64,000 nucleotides of DNA from an uncultured Acidilobus sp. JCHS (GCA_000495735.1 AYMD01000001.1:228377-292376), one strand, 5' to 3'. Counted from the stretch's first letter, positions 39,385 through 49,999 are shown. The notes: generated from the sequence alone by a model not told the origin. Numbers and translations: made by a program.

Positions 39385-42104
39385 ATGAGCGCGTCACAGG
39401 ACGAGCAGGTATATGCGCTGCTGAGGCCGTACGTGGCGGCCTGGTTCAGGGAGAAGTACGGCTCCTTCACAGAGCCCCAGCTTGGGGCCATACCCCTGAT
39501 AAAGGCAGGGAAGAGCGTGCTCATCTCGAGCCCCACGGGCACGGGCAAGACGCTGGCGGCCTTCCTGGCCATACTTGACGAGCTCTTCGCAATGGGCGAG
39601 AGGGGGACCCTCGAGGACAAGATATACGCTGTCTACGTGAGCCCCCTCAGGGCCCTTGACAACGACATGTACAGGAACCTCCTGGCCCCGCTGAGGGAGA
39701 TAACGGAGAAGGCCAAGTCAATGGGCTACGACCTGCCGGAGATAAGGGTTGCCACGAGGACCAGCGACACCTCGCCTAATGAGAAGCAGAGGATGCTCAG
39801 GAGGCCGCCCCACATACTGATAACGACCCCTGAGAGCCTGGCCATAAGCCTCGTGGCCCCGAGGTTCAGGGAGAGACTGTCGACGGCCAGGTGGGTCATA
39901 GTTGACGAGATACACGAGCTGGCCTCAAGCAAGAGGGGCTCCCACCTCGCCCTGACGCTTGAGAGGCTTGAGGAGCTGGTCAGGGAGGCCGGCCAGCCTG
40001 GGCTGCAGAGGATAGGCCTCTCGGCGACCATAGCGCCGCTCGAGGACGTGACCCTTTTCCTCGGGGGCTACGACGATGAGGGGAGGCCGAGGCCCGTCGA
40101 GATAGTTGACGCCAGGTTTGCCAAGCCCTTCGACGTAAGGGTGGTCACGCCCAAGGTGGACCTCATACATGGGACCCCGACAAGATAAACGAGGAGATCT
40201 ATAACACCATAGCTGACCTGTCGAAGACGGCCCAGGACAACCCTGTCTTCACGAACACTAGGAGCGCCACGGAGAGGGTTGTGTTCAAGCTGAAGAAGCT
40301 CATGAGCTCAAGGGGCTACATCGATATGGACGAGATAGAGGCCCACCACAGCAGCCTCTCGAGGGACGTGAGGCTTGACGTTGAGGAGAAGCTGAAGAGG
40401 GCCCTCCTGAGGCTCGTCGTCTCGAGCACAAGCCTTGAGCTCGGCATAGACATAGGGTACATAGACCTCGTGGTCCTCCTGAGCAGCCCCAAGAGCGTGA
40501 GCAGGCTCCTCCAGAGGGTGGGCAGGTCAGGGCACCACATAACCCAGGTGAGCAGGGGAGTCCTGGTCGTTGTGGACAGGGATGACCTTGTTGAGTGCAC
40601 GGTGCTGGCCAGGGCGGCCATGGACAGGAAGATAGACAAGGTCCACATACCGAGGAGCCCGCTTGACGTGCTGGCCCAGCACATAGTCGGCATGTCAATC
40701 GAGAGGAGGTGGAGGATAGATGAGGCCTACAGGGTGATAAGGAGGGCCTACCCCTTCCACGGCCTCAGCTGGGACGACTACATGTCGGTGCTCAGGTTCC
40801 TCGGAGGGGACGAGGGGCTGGAGGGCGAGGGCGTCTACTCCAAGATAAGGCTTGACGAGGAGCTCGGTGAGTTCGGGAGAAAGAGGAGCGCCAGGATGAT
40901 CTATCAGCTCAACGCTGGCACTATACCTGACGAGGCCAAGATCAAGGTGATATCGAGGGGCAAGAACATAGGGTCCCTTGAGGAGGAGTTCGTGGAGATA
41001 CTGGAGCCCGGCGACATATTCGTCCTGGGCGGCAAGACCTACAGGTTCCTCAAGGCGGACGGCATGAAGGCGTTCGTTGAGCCCGCTGAGCACGAGAGGC
41101 CGACAGTGCCGAGCTGGTTCAGCGAGATGCTGCCCCTGGCCTTCGACAGCGCCCTCCTCGTGGGCGAGTTCAGGGAGACCATAGGGAGGCTCATAGAGGA
41201 GGGAAGGGTTGACGAGGCCCGAAGGCTTCTGATGGAGGTGTACAGGCTTGAGCCCCACGCCGCCGAGGAGGTGATTCAGTACGTCTGGGAGCAGCTCGCG
41301 TACGTGGGCGTCGTGCCGGGCAGGAGGACGGTGCTGATTGAGTACTTCCAGGACGATGAGGGGGAGTGGAACCTAGTCTTCCACACGCTCTTTGGGAGAA
41401 GGACGAACGATGCACTCTCAAGGGCGTTCGCCAGCGTCCTGGCCGACACCCTTGGGGTCCCGGTCAAGGTCTCGGTCACGGACAACGCCTTCATGCTGAC
41501 CTACGAGGGCAGGGCGCCTGACGAGAACCTCATAAGGGGCCTGCTCTCAACGGTCAACAGCAGGAGCCTGAGGAGCATCCTCGAGAGGGCAATAGCCAGG
41601 ACTGAGATGATGAGGAGGAGGTTCAGGCACGTGGCCCAGAGGAGCTTCATGATACTCAGGAGGTACAGGGGGCACGAGAGGAGCCCTGAGAGGATGCAGC
41701 TGAGCGCCCAGAGGCTCCTTGACGTTATGCTTGAGCTCATGCCGGAGAGCCCTGTCATCAAGGAGACCTTCAGGGAGATACTCGAGGACTACATGGACAT
41801 AGAGAGCGCCAAGAAGGTGCTGGACTGGGTAGCCAGGGGCGAGGTCAAGGTCTTAGCCAGGGGCCCGCTCCCGTACCCGTCGCCGTTCGCCCACAACACC
41901 TTCGTAAGGGGCTACAGCGACGTGGTGCTAATGGAGGACAAGAGGAAGATACTGGCCTTCCTTCACGACAAGGTGATGGAGTACCTGAGGTCAAAGGGTA
42001 AGGCGCCTGAGGCCCTCAGCCCTGGGGCAGCCCTTCAGGGCGTTGATGGCGACGGAGGGGGCCAGCAGGCCGTCACACGTATCCCCTCTCAACAAGCTTC
42101 CTAG
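39385..42104 (+). CDS. lhr: Lhr-type superfamily 2 DNA helicase, interrupted by an apparent one-base deletion
   Basis: A large helicase-related protein of about 905 residues, for DNA repair. The first frame (39385-40188) has Q-like motif, Walker A LISSPTGTGKTLAAFL, VSPLRALDNDM, DEIH in WVIVDEIHELA, and SAT in LSATIAPLEDV, then reads KVDLIHGTPTR and TAA. The other frame takes over as DPDKINEEIYNTIADLSKTAQDNPVFTNTRSATERVVFKLKKL with no start codon, then VSSTSLELGIDIGYIDLVVLLSSPKSVSRLLQRVGRSGH (motifs IV-VI) and the Lhr winged-helix/core domains to 42104. Adding one G to the run at 40171-40173 gives IHGDPDKIN. It is either an assembly error, a recent mutation or recoding; no slippery heptamer is evident. 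The 3' end overlaps the opposing permease by 32 bases. Confidence 0.88.
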
Positions 42105-43554
42105 AGGCCGAGGCCCAGGGCCTGTCCAGGGCCAGAAGGGGCGAGACCAGAGCTAATGACGCCAGAGATGAGTAGAGGCTGAAGCTGAACGAGTCCAGGG
42201 AGTAGGAGAGCATTACGACTGGCACCATGACTATAATGACCAGCACGAGTCCCCTAATGCCTGCCTGTCCAGGGGTGAAGCCCTCGTACCTGAGCTGGGG
42301 CATCATGACCAGGCTGGCCGAGGCGAAGTAGGCAAGCACTGACAGCGCGGGGGTCGCTATGAGGAGCTGGGGCAGCAGGCCTATGGCCGGCCAGACGCCG
42401 AGAAGCCACATGGTCAGGTACGCTATGGAGAACGGGACAAGCGAGGCCAGGGTCACCAGCGCCCAGCTCAGGGCGCTCAGCCTCAGGTACCTCCCTGGGC
42501 TTAGGGAGGTGAAGGCGAGCCAGGGCCTCTCGTTGATGACGTCAGAGGAGCTGAAGCCTATGAAGAGGACCTCAGCTATGACAGCTGGCATGTAGAAGAG
42601 GAGCCAGAAGGTCGTGGTCCCTCCTGACCTAGCGTCCCTGACGGCCTGGTAGCCGGTGGGCAGGAGCCCCAGGGCGTAGAGGGCCAGGGCGGCGGCCAGC
42701 AGGGAGAGCGAGGCGGCCGCCAGGTAGCCTATGAACTTCAGCAGGCTCACCCTCCTGCTGAAGTACCTTGAGCCCCCTGCGCTGAAGCCGCCGACCCTGC
42801 CGCTCAGGGTGATCGAGTTGAGCTTCATCCTCAGCAGGGCCGCTGGGCCCCTGGCGCCCTGGAAGGACAGGACAGGCCCCTCAGAAGGTGAGGGCTGCGA
42901 GGCCTGGGAGCCCACTATGAGCGGGGCCCTGCCCAGCCTCCTCAGCGTGTATGACGTGAGCCCAACCGAGAGGGCCGCCAGCGTCAGGGTGCCAGCGAGG
43001 AAGTGGGCAGAGAAGAAGCTAGACGGGCTCACGGGGTTCCAGATGCCCGAGGCCGCCCAGAGCGCTATGGCTGAGGCCGCCAGCGCCCTCCTCTTGGCGG
43101 GCAGCTCGGCAACTGAGGCCGAGAGTGACGTCATGAGCAGGACGAAGAGGACCAGGTCGAAGGCCGCGTAGCCTGGGGGCACCTCAACGAAGGGCAGGTA
43201 CCAGCCGAGCCACGCGACCGTCAGGAGGCCGCCAAGCATGAGCTGACCTACGTAGAGGGAGAACGCAAGCTCAGACCTGCTCACGGGCAGCGTGAAGAGG
43301 TAGTCCCTGTCTGACTTGAGGACAGCCATCCCGCCCTGCATTGAGGAGAGGAAGAGGAGGACGGCAGAGTACACTATGGCCATGACCCTGTAGGCCCTGA
43401 CGTCAGCCGGGGGAAGGGTCGCGCGGCCCGTGTAGAGGTAGGCAGCGCTGACCAGGCCGTAGGCGACCATGACGAGGGTTAACGCCACCAGTCCCCTGCT
43501 CAGCCTGGTCCTTACGACGAACCACGCCAGCCTCAGCCTTCCCGCGGCGTCCAA
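42073..43554 (-). CDS. ABC-2 type membrane permease (paralogue A)
   Basis: A 493-residue polytopic membrane protein with about 12 helices, one of two paralogous permeases served by the ATPase at 45132. The shared motif [32 protein letters not shown] (about 82-113) is the amphipathic region typical of ABC-2 exporters, and [35 protein letters not shown] is repeated in its sister at 43598. A typical N-terminus, LRLAWFVVRTRLSRG, precedes the first helix. It probably exports a lipid, drug or peptide. The start is ATG or similar at 43554; 43 bases separate it from the sister gene. Confidence 0.75.
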   Translation of the reverse strand: MDAAGRLRLAWFVVRTRLSRGLVALTLVMVAYGLVSAAYLYTGRATLPPADVRAYRVMAIVYSAVLLFLSSMQGGMAVLKSDRDYLFTLPVSRSELAFSLYVGQLMLGGLLTVAWLGWYLPFVEVPPGYAAFDLVLFVLLMTSLSASVAELPAKRRALAASAIALWAASGIWNPVSPSSFFSAHFLAGTLTLAALSVGLTSYTLRRLGRAPLIVGSQASQPSPSEGPVLSFQGARGPAALLRMKLNSITLSGRVGGFSAGGSRYFSRRVSLLKFIGYLAAASLSLLAAALALYALGLLPTGYQAVRDARSGGTTTFWLLFYMPAVIAEVLFIGFSSSDVINERPWLAFTSLSPGRYLRLSALSWALVTLASLVPFSIAYLTMWLLGVWPAIGLLPQLLIATPALSVLAYFASASLVMMPQLRYEGFTPGQAGIRGLVLVIIVMVPVVMLSYSLDSFSFSLYSSLASLALVSPLLALDRPWASASRKLVERGYV

Positions 43555-43597
43555 GGGTCCCCTATGAGCGAAGCCCAGGAGGCTTATTTACGGGCGC

Positions 43598-45148
43598 CTA
43601 GGTGTAGCCGCCCTCCACCAGGTTGAGGGCAGCCCTCCTCCACGGGCCTCTCATAAGCATGAAGGGCAGGGCGGCCACTAGGAAGGCTATGGAGACGTAT
43701 AGGCTCAGCATAGGCCCCTCGATGCCAAGCGCCGACCGGAGAGAAACGGTGAACATACCGGACACCACTGACGTGAACAGCAGGAACGCGAAGAGCTGCT
43801 TGCCGCTCGCGCGGGTCGTGGCGAGGCCCTCGAACTTGATCTGTGGCGTCAGGACGAAGTAGGCCGTGAGGAAGTGAGAGATGAGGGCCACGGAGGGCAC
43901 CATTATGAGGAGCAGCGGCACGACCGCGAGGCACCCAGGCACCCCGACGAGCTCCAGGACAGCGTATGATAAGGCCAGGGGGACGTTGAGGATCAAGGAC
44001 TGGGCGAACGTTATGAGCCCGCTCGACCTCATGTAGTTGCCCGGCTCAAGCGAGGTGAAGGCGAGCCAGGGCCTCTCGAGGCCCACAAAGGCCGTTGGCA
44101 GCTCCATGGCTGTGAAGATCGTTGAGTACATGGGCGGAAAGGCTACGACGAGGAAGAACACCATGAAGCCCTCGAACGACGACGTGGAGTTCTGCTCCGA
44201 GCTTAAGCCCCTGAGGGCCTCCAGCGTCAGTACGTCGAGCCTATGAAGTACGTATCCTGCGACGACGAGCGCGGCCGCTACTGCGCTCATTGTGACAAGG
44301 GCCCGTGGAAGGCGGGCCCTGCCTACTTCGACTCCAGCAGCCTCAGGTGTCCTGGTGCCGAAGCCCATTTGCACCAGGCTCATCCGGAGCTTAACGAGGG
44401 CCCTGAGCCCTCTGACGTCCTGGAATGACAGGAGCCCGCCGCCCTCAGCGCCCTTAGGCCTCAGGGGCTCGCTTATAGGGAAGCTGTAGAGGAGCGGGGC
44501 CCTGCTAAGCCTTGAGAGGGAGAGGTAGGTCAGGGCCGCGGTGACAGCCGCGAGGGTCAGGGTGCCAGGCACGTAGTAGCCGTAGAGGGCAGAGACGGGG
44601 GTCACGGGGTCCTTCACGAGGGCCGTCAAGGACCAGCCCACGAGGGCCAGGGACAGGAGGGGCCCGCGCCTTCGCCCGAGGTCCATCACCACGTGCCAGA
44701 GGGACGTAAGCATTACTATGAGGAGCGCCGTGTTGATTGCAGCGTAGAGCGGCGGGACGCCGAGGACCAGCTCGTAGACACCTATGAAGGCCAGCGTGTA
44801 GACGCCCGAGAGGAGCATGTAGGCTATGTAGAGGGCCAGGCCCAGGTCCCTGGGCCTCACGGGCAACGTAAATAGGTAGTCCCTGTCTGACTTCAGCACT
44901 GACATCGGGGCCCCCGCTGGGAGCGGGGCCAGCATAAGTATGACCAGCATGAACGTCATGTAATCCCTGAAGAACTCAGTGACACCTGGTGTAGGCGGTG
45001 AGCGGGCCTTAGAAAACATCATAGAGAGGCCAGTCGCCAACACGACTAGTGCTACGATCAGAAGGAGCGCTAGGACGCCCCTGAGAGCCTCGTCTTGATC
45101 ACGAACCTTATCAGCTAAGGGCCGGCACTTCTCATCTCCTGGCCACAA
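43598..45148 (-). CDS. ABC-2 type membrane permease (paralogue B), 5' end probably frameshifted
   Basis: About 500 residues, 12 helices, clearly paralogous to the protein at 42073: [33 protein letters not shown] and [26 protein letters not shown]. The continuous frame starts at TTG 45148 with [24 protein letters not shown], unlike its sister. One frame over, 45114-45082 reads [11 protein letters not shown], which matches the sister's LAWFVVRTRLS. Adding one G in the G run at 45078-45081 joins the two as [18 protein letters not shown]. The natural start may then be GTG at 45102. The ATG at 45135 (overlapping the ATPase stop as ATGA) would meet TAG after six codons. Together with the ATPase and sister it makes an exporter. 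Confidence 0.7.
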   Translation of the reverse strand: MWPGDEKCRPLADKVRDQDEALRGVLALLLIVALVVLATGLSMMFSKARSPPTPGVTEFFRDYMTFMLVILMLAPLPAGAPMSVLKSDRDYLFTLPVRPRDLGLALYIAYMLLSGVYTLAFIGVYELVLGVPPLYAAINTALLIVMLTSLWHVVMDLGRRRGPLLSLALVGWSLTALVKDPVTPVSALYGYYVPGTLTLAAVTAALTYLSLSRLSRAPLLYSFPISEPLRPKGAEGGGLLSFQDVRGLRALVKLRMSLVQMGFGTRTPEAAGVEVGRARLPRALVTMSAVAAALVVAGYVLHRLDVLTLEALRGLSSEQNSTSSFEGFMVFFLVVAFPPMYSTIFTAMELPTAFVGLERPWLAFTSLEPGNYMRSSGLITFAQSLILNVPLALSYAVLELVGVPGCLAVVPLLLIMVPSVALISHFLTAYFVLTPQIKFEGLATTRASGKQLFAFLLFTSVVSGMFTVSLRSALGIEGPMLSLYVSIAFLVAALPFMLMRGPWRRAALNLVEGGYT

Positions 45149-45830
45149 CGCTCTCTATGGGCTCCTCCTCGTGGGCCATCCTCCTCAGGTCCTCAAAGGT
45201 CCCCTGCCATATCAGCCTCCCGTTGGATATCATGACTATGTTGCTGGTCAGCCTCCCGGCCACGCTCATTATATGCGTCGAGACCAGGAAGGTCGCGTCC
45301 ATATTCGAGAGCACAGAGACCACCTCCTCCTGGGTCGGTATGTCGAGGTAGTTGAGGGGCTCGTCGAGGAGGAGGACCTTGGGCTCATGTATGATGGCCA
45401 GTGCTATTGCCAACCTCTGCACGTTACCCCTTGAGAGAGCTGAGACCCTGTACCTCTCGTACTTCCTAAGCCCCAGGAGGTCCATGACCTTCTCGGCCCT
45501 GTCCCTCGGGTCATCAAGGCCCCTCAGGGCAGCTATGTACTCCAGGTTCTCCCTCACCGTCAGGGCCAGGTAGGGGGTCGCGTCCTCAGGCAGGTAGCCT
45601 ATGTACCTCTTGACCTCATAGTCCTCCACGGGGTCCTTCCCAAGGACCCTCACGACGCCAGCGTCGGGCTTTAGCAGGCCTGCCAGGAGCCTCAGCGTCG
45701 TTGTCTTGCCGGCCCCGTTGGGGCCCAGGAGGGCGTACCTTCCCCCCTCGGGCACCTCGAAGGAGAGGCCCCTCAGGGCCGGGGTCGAGCCGTAGAACTT
45801 GACGACGTCCTTAACCAGTATCGCTGCCAC
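45132..45830 (-). CDS. ABC transporter ATPase
   Basis: The energy-coupling subunit for the two permeases downstream. The 232-residue chain shows Walker [22 protein letters not shown]-loop [20 protein letters not shown], signature [19 protein letters not shown] (LSRGN in place of the usual LSGGQ), Walker [15 protein letters not shown] and the switch His in [11 protein letters not shown] place the start at GTG 45830 ([14 protein letters not shown]); a longer frame to 45887 would overlap the MFS gene by 77 bases. It then overlaps the MFS stop by 20 bases. Confidence 0.9.
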   Translation of the reverse strand: MAAILVKDVVKFYGSTPALRGLSFEVPEGGRYALLGPNGAGKTTTLRLLAGLLKPDAGVVRVLGKDPVEDYEVKRYIGYLPEDATPYLALTVRENLEYIAALRGLDDPRDRAEKVMDLLGLRKYERYRVSALSRGNVQRLAIALAIIHEPKVLLLDEPLNYLDIPTQEEVVSVLSNMDATFLVSTHIMSVAGRLTSNIVMISNGRLIWQGTFEDLRRMAHEEEPIESVVARR

Positions 45831-47043
45831 GCTGGCCCCAGCGACTTCTTGACGGCCTGACTTTAAACTCTTCAGGCAGGTTGGCAAGCGGCGCGCCTAC
45901 CAGCTCAGGCCCCCTAATGTACCAGGCCAGCGAGGCCCCCACTCCCAAGGCCCACATGGCGGCCGCGAACGTCAGGTACTCGACTGGCGTCATGGAGGCA
46001 GTGGCCAGGTAGCTGGCGGCCAGCAGGACGTAGGCTGCTATCCTGACCAGCGAGACGCCGGTCCCCCTGAAGTTAGTTGGAAACGCTAGGGACTCCAGGA
46101 CGTTCCTTGAGGCCCACACGGTCTCGGTGAAGACGCCGTTAACCAGCAGGAGCGCTAAGAACGGCACAGGCCCGAGCCTGAGGACTAAGACCGCGGCCAC
46201 GGTGGTCACGAGCCCTCCTAGGTAGCTGGCCAGGGTGAAGCCCTTGCTGCCCACGTAGGTGACAAGGTAGGCGGCTATGAAGCCGCCTAGGACCTCGCCT
46301 ATGAAGTACACCAGGAGTATCTCGTTGGAGACGCTTGGGAACTCCTCAGGCCCTATGCTGAGGGCCAACAGGCCAAAGGTGAGCACTGAGGATATGGCCA
46401 TGAGGGTGAGCGAGGCCAGGGCGAACCTGGCGCTCTCGTAGTTCAGGCTGACCCTCCCCCTCCTCTCCCTCGGCAGGGAGGCCCAGGGCCTGGACTCGGG
46501 CACGAGCGACCTGGTTATGACCAAGACTGATATGGCCAGCCCTATGAGGACCCCTAGGGCCAGCCTCTCAGCGTTGACCGACACGCCGCTCGTCACTAGG
46601 GCTAAGGCGGCGGCCACGACTGCACCTACGTTTCCAACGTTGGTTATCAGAACTACCACCCTCTCCTTTATGTCGACGGGGGCGCTCTCAACTACGTAGC
46701 TCAGCACTACAGGGATCTCGCCCCCTATGGCGGAGTACACTATGAGCAGCCCGGCCAGCAACTCGTATATGTTAGAGGAGAGGATCACAAGGGCTGAGCC
46801 AACGGCGTAGACGGCCAGCATGCTCAAGTACGTCAGCTTCCTCCCCCGCAGGTCCGTCAGCCTCCCAAAGGTGGAGTTGCCTATGATGGTGCCTATCGGC
46901 ATCATGATGAAGAGCAGGGGGACAGCCCAGCCCTGCACAAAGGACCACTGGACCGAGATTGGCGAGAGGGTGACGAACACCCCCTCTAGGAACATGTCAA
47001 GGGTTGTCGAGAGCATCACCAGCTTCTGCTCCCTTGTCAGCAT
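45811..47043 (-). CDS. MFS transporter
   Basis: A 410-residue carrier with about 12 transmembrane helices and the typical inter-helix 2-3 motif in [24 protein letters not shown] (G-x-L-x-D-x-x-G-R-K form, residues about 53-76) and again, weaker, in the second half. Of the sugar/drug-proton type, substrate unknown. ATG at 47043. It is the first gene of a leftward group with the ABC exporter. An AT-rich stretch (CTTTTAAGG on the leftward strand) near 47071-47079 can serve as promoter. Confidence 0.85.
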   Translation of the reverse strand: MLTREQKLVMLSTTLDMFLEGVFVTLSPISVQWSFVQGWAVPLLFIMMPIGTIIGNSTFGRLTDLRGRKLTYLSMLAVYAVGSALVILSSNIYELLAGLLIVYSAIGGEIPVVLSYVVESAPVDIKERVVVLITNVGNVGAVVAAALALVTSGVSVNAERLALGVLIGLAISVLVITRSLVPESRPWASLPRERRGRVSLNYESARFALASLTLMAISSVLTFGLLALSIGPEEFPSVSNEILLVYFIGEVLGGFIAAYLVTYVGSKGFTLASYLGGLVTTVAAVLVLRLGPVPFLALLLVNGVFTETVWASRNVLESLAFPTNFRGTGVSLVRIAAYVLLAASYLATASMTPVEYLTFAAAMWALGVGASLAWYIRGPELVGAPLANLPEEFKVRPSRSRWGQRGSDTG

Positions 47044-47083
47044 GGTGGTTCTACCACGCCGCAGTAACGTGACCTTAAAAGCG

Positions 47084-47785
47084 TTAGGGGAGAACCCTTG
47101 ACCTCAACGACTCCTCCAGGACCCTCATTATGGCGTCGGCCACGGTGGCCCCTATGAGCTCCCTCGTCAGCCCCTGTCCAGCCCTGGCGTTGAGCCTCTG
47201 GGGGCCTGGGGAGGGCCTTGAGAAGACCCTGGCCCCCCTGGGCGATGGTAACGCCCTCTCGCACTCCCCAAAGCTTACGCATGGGTACCCGAGGGCCCTG
47301 AGCACCTCCCTCTCGGCCTCGCTGGCGTGCCCCACGTCAATGTCCAGGGCCTCCCAGTAGTCAACGAGCACAAGCCTGACGCCCTCAGGCAGGGACGGCA
47401 TGAGGTCCCTGAGAGCGGCCTGGATAGCCGGCGAGTTCCCGTAGTGACCGTTCAGGAAGGCCACAGCCTTGGCCCCGCCCTCTACAAGGGACCTGGCTAT
47501 CCCCTGCACGAGGCCAACTAGGTGCTGGAGGGGCACCGATATGGTCCCAGGGGCCCCCTGCCACTCAGCTGAGAGGCCGTAGGGAATGGCCGGCATGAGG
47601 ACGCATGGGGTCCCCGAGCGCTCTAGGTGCTCGCAGGCCGCCTCTGAGACGGCCTCAGCTATCATGAGGTCGGTGCCCAGGGGTCCTTCACAGTGCTGCT
47701 CAACGCTGCCCACGGGCACGATGAAGACAGCCCTGTCGGCCAGCTCCCTGAACTGCCCTGACGAGAGCTCGACGTACCTCCTCAA
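47084..47785 (-). CDS. Creatininase/FAPy-deformylase-like metal hydrolase
   Basis: A 233-residue amidohydrolase fold of the creatininase family. Metal and substrate residues: VFIVPVGSVEQHCEGPLGTDLMIAEAVSE (E, H and D ligands near 25-35), and FLNGHYGNSPAIQAALRDL (His near 116). Archaeal members include enzymes opening purine-derived formamides in riboflavin/F420 synthesis (ArfB), but this one could hydrolyse another amide. I choose TTG 47785 because GGGGAGG at 47790-47796 is a good ribosome site; the frame stays open to 47908 but would overlap the divergent MoaD-like gene. TATA box around 47845-47852. Confidence 0.75.
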   Translation of the reverse strand: MRRYVELSSGQFRELADRAVFIVPVGSVEQHCEGPLGTDLMIAEAVSEAACEHLERSGTPCVLMPAIPYGLSAEWQGAPGTISVPLQHLVGLVQGIARSLVEGGAKAVAFLNGHYGNSPAIQAALRDLMPSLPEGVRLVLVDYWEALDIDVGHASEAEREVLRALGYPCVSFGECERALPSPRGARVFSRPSPGPQRLNARAGQGLTRELIGATVADAIMRVLEESLRSRVLP

Positions 47786-47894
47786 GGCGCCTCCCCTGGT
47801 TGAAGGATCCAGGGGCTTAACAGCGTTGACAATAAGGCCGCCATAAGTAAAAAGTGAGAAAAATCCCACGGGCTCTCTGGCCTGGGGAGGCCCA

Positions 47895-48125
47895 GTGGGC
47901 AAGGTCAAGGTGAAGTTCCTGGGCTACATAGCTGACCTGGCAGGCGCCTCAGAGGCAGAGGTTGACGTTGAGGGGGAGGCCAGGGTTGAGGACATAGCGC
48001 CGGTCATAAGGAAGCTTAGGAGGTCAGACTACGTCCTCCTTGTCGACGGCAAGGGGGCAGAGCCCGACACGCCTGTGAGGCCCGGGAGCGTCGTAGTGAT
48101 ACTGCCCGAGACGGGCGGCGGCTAG
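47895..48125 (+). CDS. MoaD/ThiS-like small sulfur-carrier or ubiquitin-like protein
   Basis: A 76-residue beta-grasp protein ending in the conserved Gly-Gly (here ...ETGGG), whose C-terminus in MoaD, ThiS and SAMPs is adenylated by an E1-like enzyme and becomes a thiocarboxylate or is joined to other proteins. VKVKFLGYIADLAGASEAEVDVEG and the VVVILPETGGG end fit the family. It could supply sulfur to molybdopterin synthesis or act as a SAMP modifier; no MoaE or E1 is nearby. GTG at 47895. Its TAG stop interlocks with that of the CBS gene. Confidence 0.8.
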   Translation: MGKVKVKFLGYIADLAGASEAEVDVEGEARVEDIAPVIRKLRRSDYVLLVDGKGAEPDTPVRPGSVVVILPETGGG

Positions 48126-48892
48126 GAGGAAGCCAGCCACCTGGTCAGGGTTATGTCGTCAACGGCCCCGCAGACCCTGCCCCCGCAGAGCACGGGGGCC
48201 ACATCAACGCCCTCCTCCTCCATCACCCTTGCGGCCTCCGAGACCGTGGCCCCCTCATCTATGTAGGCGCCTGGAGGCACGGGCAGGTCTGAGACCCTTG
48301 TCATGAGTCCCTCCTGCCCCTCCCTCGCATACCTCGCCACTACCTCCCTCACGGTCAGGACGCCGATGAGGAGGTCGCCGTCGAGGACTAGCACTCCGCT
48401 CGTGCCCTTCGAGATCATGGCCTGGGCGGCCTCGAGGAGCGTTGCCCCGAGGTCAACGTAGGGGTAGGACTTGACCAGGGCCCCGCTGAGGGGCCTGCTG
48501 CCGAGGGCCGACATAGCCAGGGCGGCCACAACGTCATGGGTCGTCAGTATGCCGAGGGGGTTCGTCTCGGAGCCCACGATGACAGAGGTCACGTTGTTCG
48601 ACGCCATGACCTTGGCCGCCTCGAGGAGCGTCGCCGTGGGCTCAAGGAAGGCAGGCACCTCGAGGCCTGCCTCGGAGACCCTGAGGGAGGAGGGGTCAGC
48701 CCCGGTCGCAAGGATCCTGACCAGGTGGTAGGCGCTGAAGATTCCTATGACCCTCCCCTCCTCAGTTACAGCTAGTCTCCTCACGCCCGCGGAGGCCATG
48801 AACTCGGCTGCCTCCCTGACGGTGCTTGTCGAGGGGACCGTGAGGACCGGCTTAGAGGACCTGGCCAGGACTGTCTCAATCAAGGCCTTCAC
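48122..48892 (-). CDS. CBS-domain protein (four CBS motifs)
   Basis: A 256-residue cytoplasmic protein made of two Bateman modules: STSTVREAAEFMASAGVRRLAVTEEGRVIGIFSAYHLV, EPTATLLEAAKVMASNNVTSVIVGSETNPLGILTTHDVV, GATLLEAAQAMISKGTSGVLVLDGDLLIGVLTVREVV and EGATVSEAARVMEEEGVDVAPVLCGGRVCGAVDDITL. These bind adenosine nucleotides and usually regulate a partner. I choose GTG 48892 (GAAGGTGAAG before it) as start, directly after the MDR gene's stop at 48895; the two are probably cotranscribed. Confidence 0.9.
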   Translation of the reverse strand: MKALIETVLARSSKPVLTVPSTSTVREAAEFMASAGVRRLAVTEEGRVIGIFSAYHLVRILATGADPSSLRVSEAGLEVPAFLEPTATLLEAAKVMASNNVTSVIVGSETNPLGILTTHDVVAALAMSALGSRPLSGALVKSYPYVDLGATLLEAAQAMISKGTSGVLVLDGDLLIGVLTVREVVARYAREGQEGLMTRVSDLPVPPGAYIDEGATVSEAARVMEEEGVDVAPVLCGGRVCGAVDDITLTRWLASS

Positions 48893-48894
48893 CT

Positions 48895-49899
48895 TCAGGC
48901 CCTCAGGACTATCCTGCCGTCCCTCTCCCTTGAGAAGAGGAGGCCAAGGGCCTCCCTGGCCTCGGAGAGCTTGAGCCTCTTCCACACCCTGACCTTAAGC
49001 AGCCCCCTCGAGGCGAGCTCCAAGAGCCTTGCCATCTCCCTCCTCGTGCCTCCCGTGGTGCCTATGACTCTGAGCTCTCTCGAGTAGATGTTGCTGATTG
49101 ACTCTAGGCCCGCCTCCCCGGTCAGGGCCCCGAAGGTCACGAGCTTCCCCCTTCTGTCGAGGAGCCTGAGGCTTGTCGTGATGGTTCTCTTCCCTATGGA
49201 GTCAATGACGACGTCTGCCAGCCTGTTGCCGCCGGTCATCCTCTTAAGGGCCTCAAGGCTCTGCTCAAGTGGGGCCACCTCGTCAGCACCGAGCTCCTTA
49301 AGCCACTCCTTGCTCGTGACGGCAAGCACCCTGGCCCCCATGAGCTTGGCGAGTTGCACCGCGAACTGGCCGGTGTTGCCGCTGGCCCCTATGACGACTA
49401 CGGTGTCGCCCGGGACCACGCCGGCCTCGAGGAGCGCGTGGAAGGGGGTGAGGGCTGCGACAGGGATCGAGGCTGCCAGGTCCCAGTCAACGGAGTCGGG
49501 CAGCCTGAACACGTTGGTAGCCCTCGCTATGGCGTACTCTGCCCAGCCCCCGTTGCTGGAGACGCCGTAGAGGCCGCCGTTGCGACAGAGGTGTTCGTGG
49601 CCTGCGAGGCAGAGGTCGCAGGTGCCGTCGAAGAGCCTCGGGTAGACTACGACCCTGTCGCCGGGCTCCACTCCCTGAACCCCCTGGCCTACCTTAACGA
49701 CCTCCCCAGCCACCTCGACGCCAGGTATGTGGGGCATGGGGCTAACGTTTCTCATGCCCGTGACCGTGTAGTAGTCGACGGGGTTGACGCCTGAGGCCAC
49801 GACCCTTATCATTACCTCGCCTGGGCCGGGCGAGGGGTCAGGCACGTCGGTGAACCTGAGGTGGTCAGGTCCAAAGGCCTGAAGCAGGTTTGCCTTCAA
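48895..49899 (-). CDS. Zinc-type MDR alcohol dehydrogenase/quinone oxidoreductase family protein
   Basis: A 334-residue medium-chain dehydrogenase. The structural zinc lobe is present (FDGTCDLCLAGHEHLCRNGGLYGV, four Cys), and the Rossmann part has VVVIGASGNTGQFAVQLAKLMGARVLAVTSKE. The catalytic-zinc Cys of ADHs is missing: the position reads SGVNPVDYYTVTG, as in quinone oxidoreductase-like members, so catalysis may not need a second zinc. TTG at 49899 gives MKANLLQAFGPDHL, like homologues. A leftward TATA box (TTTAATATTC) near 49928-49937. Confidence 0.85.
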   Translation of the reverse strand: MKANLLQAFGPDHLRFTDVPDPSPGPGEVMIRVVASGVNPVDYYTVTGMRNVSPMPHIPGVEVAGEVVKVGQGVQGVEPGDRVVVYPRLFDGTCDLCLAGHEHLCRNGGLYGVSSNGGWAEYAIARATNVFRLPDSVDWDLAASIPVAALTPFHALLEAGVVPGDTVVVIGASGNTGQFAVQLAKLMGARVLAVTSKEWLKELGADEVAPLEQSLEALKRMTGGNRLADVVIDSIGKRTITTSLRLLDRRGKLVTFGALTGEAGLESISNIYSRELRVIGTTGGTRREMARLLELASRGLLKVRVWKRLKLSEAREALGLLFSRERDGRIVLRA

Positions 49900-49973
49900 G
49901 GTTCCCCTTCCTCTTGGGCAGGTCGGGAATATTAAAGGGTCTGTGCGCATCTCGCGGCCGGACAGGACGTAGG

Positions 49974-49999
49974 CTTTAATAGCTGGATACCGTATCCAG
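49974..49999 (+). promoter_or_regulatory. TATA box plus 17-base palindrome before the DHPS-like gene
   Basis: GGCTTTAATAGC (TATA core at 49974-49980) lies about 30-36 bases before the ATG at 50010. Directly after it, CTGGATACCGTATCCAG at 49983-49999 is a perfect palindrome with 8-base arms and one central base, spanning the region between TATA box and the expected transcription start. It looks like a repressor operator or, if transcribed, a 5' hairpin next to the ribosome site GGGGAGAAG. Confidence 0.6.

Noticed and set aside
29269..42104. Programmed -1 frameshifting in proC and lhr
   Set aside because: No X-XXY-YYZ slippery site or downstream pseudoknot is visible at either junction; simple loss of one G explains both.
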